5,955 nt of DNA from assembly GCA_012512355.1 (NCBI GenBank), contig JAAZEI010000151.1:1-5955 (forward strand), given 5' to 3'. This DNA comes from Clostridiales bacterium (GTDB lineage Bacteria > Bacillota > Clostridia > Christensenellales > Aristaeellaceae). Shown piece after piece: positions 1-4,950 of this stretch (the stretch's first letter is position 1; every line of letters begins with the position of its first letter). The position numbers and the translations under genes are program-made. Under the pieces are notes generated by a model. That model searched no databases. It was not told where the DNA came from and saw nothing but the letters and a program-made list of their open reading frames with translations.

Positions 1-1011
1 ATCCTGGGCGTGGACAGCAAGGCCAGCGAACAGGAGATAAAAACCGCCTACCGCAAAGCCGCCCGCAAACACCACCCCGACCTTCATACCAAAAACGAGA
101 AAGCCGCCGCCGAGGAAAAATTCAAAGAGATTAACGAAGCCTATACCGCCATAGGCAGCCCCGAAAAACGCGCCCAATACGACCAGCTGGTGGCGGACAT
201 GAAAAGCGGCCGCTTCAGGCAGCCTGCCGGCGGCGCGCAGGGCTATTCACAGTATGCAGGGGCAGCCGCCGATGGCGGCGGGTACGCCCGCTACACCACA
301 GAGGACATGGGCGGCGGCTCTTTCAGCGACTTTTTTGAGAGCATTTTTGGCCGCGGCGGCTTTGGCAGCGCCCAGCAGGGCCCTGTTCGTCAGGCCCCCG
401 CCAGAGGGCAGGATCTGGAGAGCGACCTGTCGCTGACCATCCGGGAGGCCTATCACGGCGGCACCAAAACCATGCAGTTCTCCCTGCGCTCCGTTTGCCC
501 CACCTGCGGAGGGACAGGCGTGTTAGGCCAGGGGCTTTGCCCCGACTGTCAGGGTACGGGCAGCAAAACAACCCAAAAGACCCTGGAGGTGCGCATCCCG
601 CCTTTTGTGAGGGAGGGCAGCAAAATACGCCTGAAAGGCCAGGGCGCGCAGGGGTCGGCCGGGGGCAGCCAGGGAGACCTCCTGCTGACAGTCCGCATCC
701 AGCCGGATGCCGGCTTTGCCATCAGCGGCAGCAACCTGGAGACGGCGGTGCGCATCACGCCCCAGCAGGCCGTGCTGGGCGACAGTGTCTCTGTCCCCAC
801 CCTGGATGGCACCCTCATGGTGACCATCCCCCCCATGATGCACAGCGGCCGCAAGCTGCGACTGAGGAGCAAGGGGTGGCAGGATAAAGACGGGCTGCGG
901 GGCGACCTGTATGTCACAGTCGCCATCGATATCCCCGCCACCCTGGACGAGGGACAGCTTGAATTGTATAAACGCCTGGCAGAGCTTGAAAAGGAGGCGG
1001 ACAGGGCATGA
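1..1011 (+). CDS. DnaJ/CbpA-type J-domain co-chaperone, 5' end outside window
   Basis: This is a J-domain co-chaperone that would stimulate the DnaK ATPase and deliver unfolded clients in the cytoplasm. The frame is open from base 1 (Ile-Leu-Gly-Val-Asp, the usual 'ILGV' near the start of a J domain), so roughly the first ten residues lie upstream. The GTG at position 10 is an internal valine, not a start. The J domain covers about 1-190, with the HPD motif at 73-81. A Gly/Phe-rich linker follows at about 307-375. The C-terminal substrate-binding domains run from about 415 to 960. Inside them are only two CxxCxGxG motifs (496-519 and 538-561), where classical DnaJ has four, so one zinc site is expected. 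That makes it intermediate between DnaJ (type I) and zinc-free CbpA (type II). The stop overlaps the next start (ATGA at 1008-1011), and the downstream partner is CbpM-like, which favours a CbpA-type role. Confidence 0.93.
   Translation: MLGVDSKASEQEIKTAYRKAARKHHPDLHTKNEKAAAEEKFKEINEAYTAIGSPEKRAQYDQLVADMKSGRFRQPAGGAQGYSQYAGAAADGGGYARYTTEDMGGGSFSDFFESIFGRGGFGSAQQGPVRQAPARGQDLESDLSLTIREAYHGGTKTMQFSLRSVCPTCGGTGVLGQGLCPDCQGTGSKTTQKTLEVRIPPFVREGSKIRLKGQGAQGSAGGSQGDLLLTVRIQPDAGFAISGSNLETAVRITPQQAVLGDSVSVPTLDGTLMVTIPPMMHSGRKLRLRSKGWQDKDGLRGDLYVTVAIDIPATLDEGQLELYKRLAELEKEADRA
991..997 (+). promoter_or_regulatory. Ribosome binding site inside the co-chaperone gene
   Basis: AAGGAGG lies 10 nt before the ATG at 1008, inside the last codons of the upstream gene. 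It supports the overlapping start and translational coupling. Confidence 0.8.
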
Positions 1012-1319
1012 GATACGCCATACAGATCTACCGCAGCAGCGGCGAATATTTATATGAGGATGGCTGGATTTTGGCAGAAGAGCTGCATTATTCACCCCTG
1101 ATTCTCAGGCGGCTGGCCGCCCTGGGCGCCATCGAGCCCAGCGGGGGCAGGTTATCCCCCTGGGACGTGCAAAAAGTTGACAAGATCCTGCGGCTGCGCC
1201 GCTGCCTTGGCGTCAACCTCTCAGCTGCGGTGATTATCGAAGAACTGATGGAGCGCCTTGATGACATGGAGCAGGAAATCAGCCGCGGCAGCAGGCAGGG
1301 CCCCCGTGCGCCATTTTAA
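1008..1319 (+). CDS. cbpM: CbpM-like chaperone modulator (MerR-fold)
   Basis: This 103-residue protein has the length and layout of CbpM, which in E. coli binds the J domain of CbpA and inhibits it. After a short N-terminal strand region, residues about 22-45 resemble the MerR-type helix-turn-helix (LAEELHYSPLILRRLAALGAIEP). They are followed by an aspartate/valine segment, an LRLRRCLGVNLSAA helix and a C-terminal coiled-coil-like helix (EELMERLDDMEQEI). The start is fixed by AAGGAGG at 991-997 and by the ATGA overlap with the co-chaperone gene, which implies translational coupling and a fixed ratio of the two proteins. A HspR-like DNA-binding repressor of the MerR superfamily is the main alternative. 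I prefer CbpM because of size, gene order and the lack of extra domains. The C-terminal tail (SRGSRQGPRAPF) is low-complexity and basic. Confidence 0.78.
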   Translation: MRYAIQIYRSSGEYLYEDGWILAEELHYSPLILRRLAALGAIEPSGGRLSPWDVQKVDKILRLRRCLGVNLSAAVIIEELMERLDDMEQEISRGSRQGPRAPF

Positions 1320-1340
1320 GCGGGCAGTGGATGCTGTCCC

Positions 1341-1372
1341 AAAAGGTGCTTCCCTTTGGAATCACCTTTTTT
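1341..1372 (+). terminator. Rho-independent terminator after the chaperone pair
   Basis: AAAAGGTG (1341-1348) pairs perfectly with CACCTTTT (1363-1370). After a C/T mismatch, TTCC (1350-1353) pairs with GGAA (1358-1361) around a CTTT loop. The run of six T at 1367-1372 forms the tract. The left-hand AAAA makes it partly symmetrical, but no minus-strand gene needs it here. Confidence 0.85.
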
Positions 1373-1384
1373 CATGGCGCTAGT

Positions 1385-1409
1385 CCGGGCAAGGGTTGTA
1401 TTTGCCTGG
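1385..1409 (+). other. Minor inverted repeat in the 1373-1559 gap
   Basis: CCGGGCAA (1385-1392) can pair with TTGCCTGG (1402-1409) with one G-T wobble and a 9-nt loop. There is no T-tract, so it is not a terminator. The rest of the gap before the next gene (1373-1559) is GC-rich. It contains a 10-bp palindrome at 1418-1427 and a second small inverted repeat at 1486-1504. I found no convincing -35/-10 pair or small gene in it, although the next gene should need a promoter here. Confidence 0.3.
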
Positions 1410-1544
1410 GGGTGGCGATGCCGGCATGACATGGTGTATCAGGCAGCTGACCAGGCGCACCGCTGTCGCCTAACCCCCCAAACCCTGCGCTCGCCCGCAG
1501 CGCATGAGCGGCCGGCATTTTGATGCGCGGCGCGAACGACAGCT

Positions 1545-1551
1545 GGAGGAA
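1545..1551 (+). promoter_or_regulatory. Ribosome binding site of the exported glycosidase gene
   Basis: GGAGGAA ends 8 nt before the ATG at 1560. It supports that start over the in-frame ATG at 1590, which would remove the basic N-region of the signal peptide. Confidence 0.8.
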
Positions 1552-1559
1552 AAACCATC

Positions 1560-2753
1560 ATGAAAAAAAAGCCAACACGCGCAAGGGCCATGGCGCTGAG
1601 CCTGGTTTTGCTCTTTATCTTTTCATTTTTTCCCTTCGCGCAAGCCGCCTCCCTGGCGCAGGGCGACCGGGGGCCCACGGTGAAAGATTTGAAAATCCGC
1701 CTCTTTGACCTGGGCTATTTGCGAACGGTCAAAGACGCCGACGAGCGCTACAGCGCGCAAATCAAAGACCTGATGGCCCAGTTTCAGGCGGCCAACGGCC
1801 TGCCGGTCACCGGCATCGCAGACCCATTGACCCTTGAGCGGGTGTACTCAGACAGTGCCATCAAAGCGCCCCTGCCGCCCAACCGGCCCCTGTATAACAT
1901 AGAACCTGATGCCCGCCCGGCCCTTGACCCGGAGGTATTACCGCCCCTTGACATCAAAGGATACCTCGCAGGCGGTGACCCCTTTGTCTATCAGGACCGT
2001 GAGGCGGGGCTGTGGTTTTATCTGTCGCAGCGCATAAAGGTGAGCATCACCCGCTTTTACCAGACCCAGGGCCAGATCGAGTGGTTTGAAGTGTATGTAA
2101 GCTACCGCGATGAGGGCAAGCCTTTCAGTATCGCCTCCGCCAGAGAGGGTGCCGCTCGCGAATCTCCCCTCAAACTGGCAGAGGAGGCAGCCGCCATCGT
2201 CGCCATCAACGATGATTTTTACCACTACCGCGTCAACAAAGGGCTGCGCACCGGCATCGTGGTGCGCCAAAGCCAGGCAATGACAAACAGCACCTACAAA
2301 CAGAACCGCTCGCGTATCCCCTCGCTGGAAGTGATGGCGCTGTTTGAAGACGGCACCCTCAAGACCTTTGCCTCGGATGCCCATACCGCCCAGGGATACA
2401 TCGATATGGGCGTCACGGATACCTGGGCCTTTGGCCCGGCCCTGGTGCAGGAAGGTGAGGTGCCACGCTACTTCTACTCCAAAGATTATCGCAGCTACAT
2501 CGACCCTCGCAGCGCGATTGGCATGATTGATGAAGGAGTTTACTGCGCCCTGGTGATTACCGGCCGCAAAGAGGGCAGCCGCGGCGCAGCCTTTGGCTGG
2601 ATGGCCGAAAAAATGGCGGCCATGGGGGCCCGAGAAGCGCTCAACCTCGACGGCGGCGGCTCATCCACCCTTGTCTTTATGGGTGAGATGCTCAACAAAT
2701 CCGCCAGTCACCAGACCAGCCGCTCGGTCTCCGGGCTGATTGGGTTTAAGTAA
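1560..2753 (+). CDS. Exported phosphodiester glycosidase family protein (NAGPA/DUF2233) with peptidoglycan-binding domain
   Basis: This 397-residue protein begins with a typical signal peptide: a basic N-region (MKKKPTRARA), a hydrophobic core to about residue 26, and an AQA site that predicts cleavage near residue 29. Residues about 31-96 look like a PG_binding_1 domain (GDRGPTVKDLKIRLFDLGYL, then FQAANGLPVTGIADPLT), which in other proteins attaches enzymes to the cell wall. Residues about 186-397 carry the motifs of the phosphodiester glycosidase family: AINDDFY (215-221), FGPALVQEGE (291-300), DPRSAIG (315-321) and LNLDGGGSSTLV (361-372). The founding member, human NAGPA, removes GlcNAc from a phosphodiester. 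The bacterial substrate is unknown; a wall or capsular glycopolymer is an inference from the domain pairing. The family motifs look intact. The middle stretch (about 100-185) has no domain I recognise. No promoter was found upstream, and no strong terminator directly follows. Confidence 0.9.
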   Translation: MKKKPTRARAMALSLVLLFIFSFFPFAQAASLAQGDRGPTVKDLKIRLFDLGYLRTVKDADERYSAQIKDLMAQFQAANGLPVTGIADPLTLERVYSDSAIKAPLPPNRPLYNIEPDARPALDPEVLPPLDIKGYLAGGDPFVYQDREAGLWFYLSQRIKVSITRFYQTQGQIEWFEVYVSYRDEGKPFSIASAREGAARESPLKLAEEAAAIVAINDDFYHYRVNKGLRTGIVVRQSQAMTNSTYKQNRSRIPSLEVMALFEDGTLKTFASDAHTAQGYIDMGVTDTWAFGPALVQEGEVPRYFYSKDYRSYIDPRSAIGMIDEGVYCALVITGRKEGSRGAAFGWMAEKMAAMGAREALNLDGGGSSTLVFMGEMLNKSASHQTSRSVSGLIGFK

Positions 2754-2774
2754 AGCGCTGCGCTGCCTTTATTT
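2751..2774 (+). repeat. Stop-codon-associated short repeat, copy 1
   Basis: The 24 nt starting at the TAA stop of the glycosidase gene recur at the TAA stop of the HdeD-family gene (4839-4859). The two differ only by a 3-nt gap (CTG at 2758-2760 in this copy) and one substitution. It is not a convincing terminator, since only a 4-bp stem can form. Confidence 0.6.
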
Positions 2775-2781
2775 CCTAATC

Positions 2782-2810
2782 TTGAAAATGTTTGCACATC
2801 ATCTGATATT
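2782..2810 (+). promoter_or_regulatory. Candidate sigma-A promoter for the SDR operon
   Basis: TTGAAA (2782-2787) and GATATT (2805-2810) are 17 bp apart in the most AT-rich part of the gap between genes. They match the sigma-A consensus at 5 of 6 and 4 of 6 positions. Transcription from here would give a leader of about 150 nt that includes the inverted repeat at 2861-2913. A second -10-like element, TAGAAT at 2854-2859, has no recognisable -35 partner. Confidence 0.5.
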
Positions 2811-2860
2811 CTCTTTTAAAAATATCCTTAACACCGGTTTATCCGGGTAAATATAGAATA

Positions 2861-2913
2861 CACCCCTTAACTATCCGCAATCAGGCCAGTGAGAGCGGAT
2901 GGTTAAGGCGGTG
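2861..2913 (+). promoter_or_regulatory. Long inverted repeat in the leader of the SDR gene
   Basis: CCTTAACTATCCGC (2865-2878) faces GCGGATGGTTAAGG (2895-2908): 14 pairs with one G-T wobble and a 16-nt loop. The stem continues with CACC (2861-2864) against GGTG (2910-2913) after a one-base bulge. In the loop, TCA (2881-2883) can pair with TGA (2890-2892). No T-tract follows on either strand, so a simple terminator is unlikely. It could be an operator dyad, an mRNA-stabilising or regulatory 5' structure, or the 3' end of the upstream transcript. I do not recognise it as a known riboswitch. Confidence 0.7.
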
Positions 2914-2952
2914 GTTTGCTGCACATTATTTAAGTTTCATGGACACAGGAAC

Positions 2953-2957
2953 AGGAG
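2953..2957 (+). promoter_or_regulatory. Ribosome binding site of the SDR gene
   Basis: AGGAG followed by a 9-nt spacer to the ATG at 2967 supports this start. Confidence 0.75.
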
Positions 2958-2966
2958 TGAACATCA

Positions 2967-3719
2967 ATGAAACTAAAAGATAAAATCGCTATCGTCACCG
3001 GCGCCAGCTCGGGCATTGGCAGACAAATTGCCCTTGAGCTTGCCAAAGAGGGCGCAAAGATCGCTGTCATCGATTTAACCAAAGAGGGCGGCGACAAAAC
3101 ACTCAGCCAAATCAAGGAACAGGGCGGAGGGGGCATCGCACTGGCAGCTGATGTCTCCCAGGCCAAAGCACTCAAAGACGCCATCTCCAAAGTTATCCGG
3201 GAGTATGGGAAAATCGATATCCTCGTCAACAGTGCAGGCATATTCGATGGCCCGGAAACATTTCTGACAACTGACGAGGAAACCTTCGACAAGATCATCG
3301 GCGTCAATCTCAGGGGTGTATTTCTGGGCACCAAATATGTGCTTGAAAACATGATCCAGCATCATAGCGGGGTCATTATCAACATCGCTTCGGTCGCTGG
3401 ATTACGCGGCGGGCTGGCCAGCCCATCCTATACCGCCTCCAAGCATGGCATCATCGGCCTGACAAAAGATACAGCCGCCGTCTACGGGGCCGACGGCATC
3501 AGAGCCATCGCGCTTTGCCCCGGGATGATTCAAACGGCGATGACGCAGGACTTGCTGGCAGAGCCTTCGGCACAAACACAGGCCATCATCGGCAGTATTC
3601 CCCTAAAGCGCGTGGGCCAGCCTGAGGAAATAGGAAAACTCGTCGCTTTTCTGGTCTCTGACCAGGCGCCCTATATCACAGGCACGACCATCGTCATCGA
3701 TGGCGGCATGATCATTTAA
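2967..3719 (+). CDS. Short-chain dehydrogenase/reductase (classical SDR, FabG-like)
   Basis: This 250-residue classical SDR is expected to be a cytoplasmic NAD(P)-dependent oxidoreductase acting on a hydroxyl/keto substrate. The Rossmann nucleotide motif TGASSGIG is at residues 11-18. Asp36 at the end of the second strand suggests a preference for NAD(H) over NADP(H). The structural NSAG motif is at 88-91. The catalytic tetrad is complete: Asn114, Ser142, Tyr155 and Lys159 (YTASK). The CPG motif at 184-186 and Thr190 lie in the substrate-loop region, and the C-terminus has the usual ITGTTIVIDGG ending. Length is normal for the family. The substrate cannot be read from sequence: 3-oxoacyl-ACP reductase, sugar dehydrogenase and hydroxysteroid dehydrogenase types share this pattern. 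No fatty-acid genes are nearby, which argues mildly against a housekeeping FabG. No terminator separates it from the b5-like gene 65 nt downstream, so they probably share a transcript. Confidence 0.92.
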   Translation: MKLKDKIAIVTGASSGIGRQIALELAKEGAKIAVIDLTKEGGDKTLSQIKEQGGGGIALAADVSQAKALKDAISKVIREYGKIDILVNSAGIFDGPETFLTTDEETFDKIIGVNLRGVFLGTKYVLENMIQHHSGVIINIASVAGLRGGLASPSYTASKHGIIGLTKDTAAVYGADGIRAIALCPGMIQTAMTQDLLAEPSAQTQAIIGSIPLKRVGQPEEIGKLVAFLVSDQAPYITGTTIVIDGGMII

Positions 3720-3751
3720 CCAACCCCCTTTATCTGACCGCCGACATATGA

Positions 3752-3774
3752 ATCCAGAGAAGGATTCAGAGAGG
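3752..3774 (+). repeat. Tandem imperfect repeat carrying duplicated Shine-Dalgarno-like sequence
   Basis: ATCCAGAGAAGG (3752-3763) is followed directly by ATTCAGAGAGG (3764-3774), a near-exact tandem copy. Each contains a purine-rich Shine-Dalgarno-like stretch (GAGAAGG and GAGAGG). The second is 10 nt from the ATG at 3785 and is the likely working site. Confidence 0.6.
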
Positions 3775-3775
3775 T

Positions 3776-3786
3776 TATATATATAT
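3776..3786 (+). repeat. TA dinucleotide run between ribosome binding site and start codon
   Basis: Five TA units plus a T fill the spacer between GAGG (3771-3774) and the ATG at 3785, and the last AT is part of the start codon. Changes in repeat number would alter the spacing to the start codon. Confidence 0.6.
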
Positions 3787-4063
3787 GAGCAATCACAAAG
3801 ATACATCCGCATCCCCGGGGGGAGCTCCCATTGAGCTGACCCTTGAGGAGCTGGCAAAGTTTGACGGCAAGGACGGCCGGCCTGCCTATGTCGCCGTGCA
3901 TGACAAAATCTATGACATGAGCGATTCGGATTCCTGGTATGATGGCGAGCACTATGGCTACGAAGCCGGCAATGATTTGACTGATATCATTGAAAACGAA
4001 TCCCCCCACGGCGTATCCGAGCTTGAAAATGTCCCCGAAATAGGCAGGATTGTACAGAGATAG
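3785..4063 (+). CDS. Small cytochrome b5-like haem/steroid-binding domain protein
   Basis: This 92-residue protein consists of little more than one cytochrome b5-like domain. The family pattern is visible as LTLEELAKFDGKDGRPAYVAV (residues 18-38), YDMSDSDSW (43-51), GEHYGYEAGNDLT (54-66) and SPHG (73-76), then a hydrophobic VPEIGRI end. The HPGG haem motif of classical b5 is absent. His56 and His75 are the only histidines placed where axial ligands might be, so haem binding is possible but unproven. The related MAPR-type proteins bind haem differently. There is no signal peptide or membrane helix, so it should be cytoplasmic. It follows the SDR gene by 65 nt with no terminator between, so electron exchange with that enzyme is a possible but untested role. 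The start is supported by GAGAGG at 3769-3774. Confidence 0.85.
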   Translation: MSNHKDTSASPGGAPIELTLEELAKFDGKDGRPAYVAVHDKIYDMSDSDSWYDGEHYGYEAGNDLTDIIENESPHGVSELENVPEIGRIVQR

Positions 4064-4140
4064 CAAGCCCGTACAGGCAAGCTGCCGATACCTTATCGCT
4101 TTATCAATAGAGGGCATCAGCCGACTCGAAACATCACCGC

Positions 4141-4154
4141 GATTGATATCAATC
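4141..4154. promoter_or_regulatory. 14-bp perfect palindrome
   Basis: GATTGATATCAATC is a perfect palindrome between the b5-like gene and the terminator at 4165-4200. It resembles an operator in symmetry, but it lies upstream of that terminator rather than over the candidate promoter of the next gene. Function is unknown. Confidence 0.4.
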
Positions 4155-4164
4155 CCAACATCCC

Positions 4165-4200
4165 GCAAGCATGCCGCAACTGGGCATGCTTGCTTTATTC
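4165..4200 (+). terminator. Rho-independent terminator after the SDR/b5 pair
   Basis: GCAAGCATGCC (4165-4175) pairs perfectly with GGCATGCTTGC (4183-4193), an 11-bp stem with a 7-nt loop. TTTATTC follows, a moderate T-rich tract that continues as TATT. Confidence 0.8.
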
Positions 4201-4202
4201 TA

Positions 4203-4231
4203 TTGCCATCTTTATAGATTAACTTTACACT
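4203..4231 (+). promoter_or_regulatory. Candidate sigma-A promoter for the HdeD-family gene
   Basis: TTGCCA (4203-4208) and TACACT (4226-4231) are 17 bp apart, matching the consensus at 5 of 6 and 4 of 6 positions. The pair sits just after the preceding terminator and about 45 nt before the ATG at 4278, where an independent promoter is expected. Confidence 0.45.
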
Positions 4232-4267
4232 TGAACAATCAACCAATCATTCAAAAGTGATTGACGC

Positions 4268-4273
4268 GGAGGT
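4268..4273 (+). promoter_or_regulatory. Ribosome binding site that sets the HdeD-family start
   Basis: GGAGGT is 4-5 nt before the ATG at 4278. The in-frame GTG at 4257 has no such site, so the ATG is the better start. Confidence 0.8.
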
Positions 4274-4277
4274 TATA

Positions 4278-4841
4278 ATGAAAAAAACTTTGAAAATGAC
4301 CAAGTGGCTCCTGCTCATTACCGGTGTTTTGGTGACTGTGCTGGGCATCAGCATGCTGTTTACGCCCTTTGAGAACATCGTCTCCCTGGCCATCCTCATC
4401 GGCATCGTGATGCTGATATCAGGCATTTCCGAACTGGTATCATTTTTTGTGGTCGACCGGGAATACCGCTCGGGGTGGATCCTCGCCAGCGGTGCCATCT
4501 CCTTGCTGTTTGGTATCTGGATGATGTTTGGCAAGGGCCTGCCTTCGGTCGCCATCATGATTCCCTTTGTCTTCGCGGGCTGGGTTATCGCAGCGGGTGT
4601 CACCCGTGCCATCGGCGCTTTCTCTCTCAAATCCGCAGGCGTCAGAAACTGGGGATGGCTGCTGGTGCTTGGCATTCTCAACGCTGTCATGGGCGTTTTC
4701 CTGATGTACTCCCCCTGGCTGTCAGCGCTGCTGGTTTCAAACCTCATCGCCTTTGCCTTTATCTCCCACGGCATCAACAGCATCGCTGGATTTTTCAGCA
4801 TGAACAGGGTGGGAAAGTTCTTTCGCAGCTTAGATAAATAA
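4278..4841 (+). CDS. HdeD/DUF308-family integral membrane protein
   Basis: This 187-residue protein is almost entirely hydrophobic, with six predicted membrane helices at about residues 8-29, 34-58, 65-85, 88-112, 122-143 and 147-172. They form three helix pairs, as in the HdeD (DUF308) family, where each pair is a repeat unit. Repeated features include glycine-rich helices beginning LLLITGVLVTVLGI, ILASGAISLLFGIW and LLVLGILNAVMGV, each followed by a short loop and a second helix with an alternating I/G/S pattern. E. coli HdeD is linked to acid resistance at high cell density, but the molecular activity of the family is unknown, and acid resistance should not be assumed here. The start at 4278 was chosen over the upstream GTG because of the GGAGGT site; the basic MKKTLKMTKW N-terminus would stay in the cytoplasm. 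The gene has its own promoter candidate and ends at a convergent terminator. Confidence 0.87.
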   Translation: MKKTLKMTKWLLLITGVLVTVLGISMLFTPFENIVSLAILIGIVMLISGISELVSFFVVDREYRSGWILASGAISLLFGIWMMFGKGLPSVAIMIPFVFAGWVIAAGVTRAIGAFSLKSAGVRNWGWLLVLGILNAVMGVFLMYSPWLSALLVSNLIAFAFISHGINSIAGFFSMNRVGKFFRSLDK

Positions 4842-4859
4842 AGCGCGCTGCCTTGATTT
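4839..4859 (+). repeat. Stop-codon-associated short repeat, copy 2
   Basis: This 21-nt stretch starts at the TAA stop of the HdeD-family gene. It matches 2751-2774 apart from a missing CTG and one T-to-G change. Both copies begin exactly at a stop codon. Confidence 0.6.
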
Positions 4860-4891
4860 GACCTGTCTGTCAGAATTGAGTAAAACACAAT

Positions 4892-4927
4892 AGAGAAGAA
4901 GCCGGGCGCGCGCGCGGCTTCTTCTTT
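4892..4927. terminator. Bidirectional terminator between convergent genes
   Basis: GAAGAAGCCG (4895-4904) pairs perfectly with CGGCTTCTTC (4915-4924). The stem is lengthened by A4894-T4925, a G-T wobble and A4892-T4927. The 10-nt loop is alternating GC (GGCGCGCGCG). The plus side is followed by a short TTT. The minus side reads into a T-rich stretch through 4880-4894. It can serve both the HdeD-family gene and the minus-strand repeat gene. Confidence 0.8.
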
Positions 4928-4950
4928 ACAATCGTGATGAAAGTTGGTGA

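Noticed and set aside
523..1095. 190-residue minus-strand open frame opposite the co-chaperone gene
   Set aside because: It lies entirely over well-supported plus-strand genes with clear family motifs. High GC content creates long antisense frames, and no start signal or recognisable product is seen.
1431..1523. 30-codon open frame in the gap before the exported glycosidase gene
   Set aside because: There is no ribosome binding site before its ATG, the composition is arbitrary, and nothing resembles a known small protein.
2751..2774. Terminator immediately after the glycosidase gene
   Set aside because: Only a 4-bp GC stem with a 3-nt loop can form, and the following T-rich stretch is interrupted, so this is not a credible Rho-independent terminator.
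2930..3352. 140-residue minus-strand open frame opposite the SDR gene
   Set aside because: It is antisense to a complete, motif-intact SDR. The Ser/Leu-rich translation is typical of a shadow frame.
4143..4152. FNR/CRP-like site within the palindrome
   Set aside because: The half-sites TTGAT and ATCAA are present but directly adjacent, not separated by the four bases that FNR-type sites need.
3716..4246. 176-residue minus-strand frame crossing the b5-like gene, the palindrome and a terminator
   Set aside because: It runs through an 11-bp terminator stem and the antisense of a recognised domain. No upstream ribosome binding site or family pattern was found.
4257..4277. GTG start for the HdeD-family gene seven codons upstream
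   Set aside because: No ribosome binding site precedes the GTG, whereas GGAGGT is correctly placed for the ATG at 4278 and lies within the would-be coding extension.
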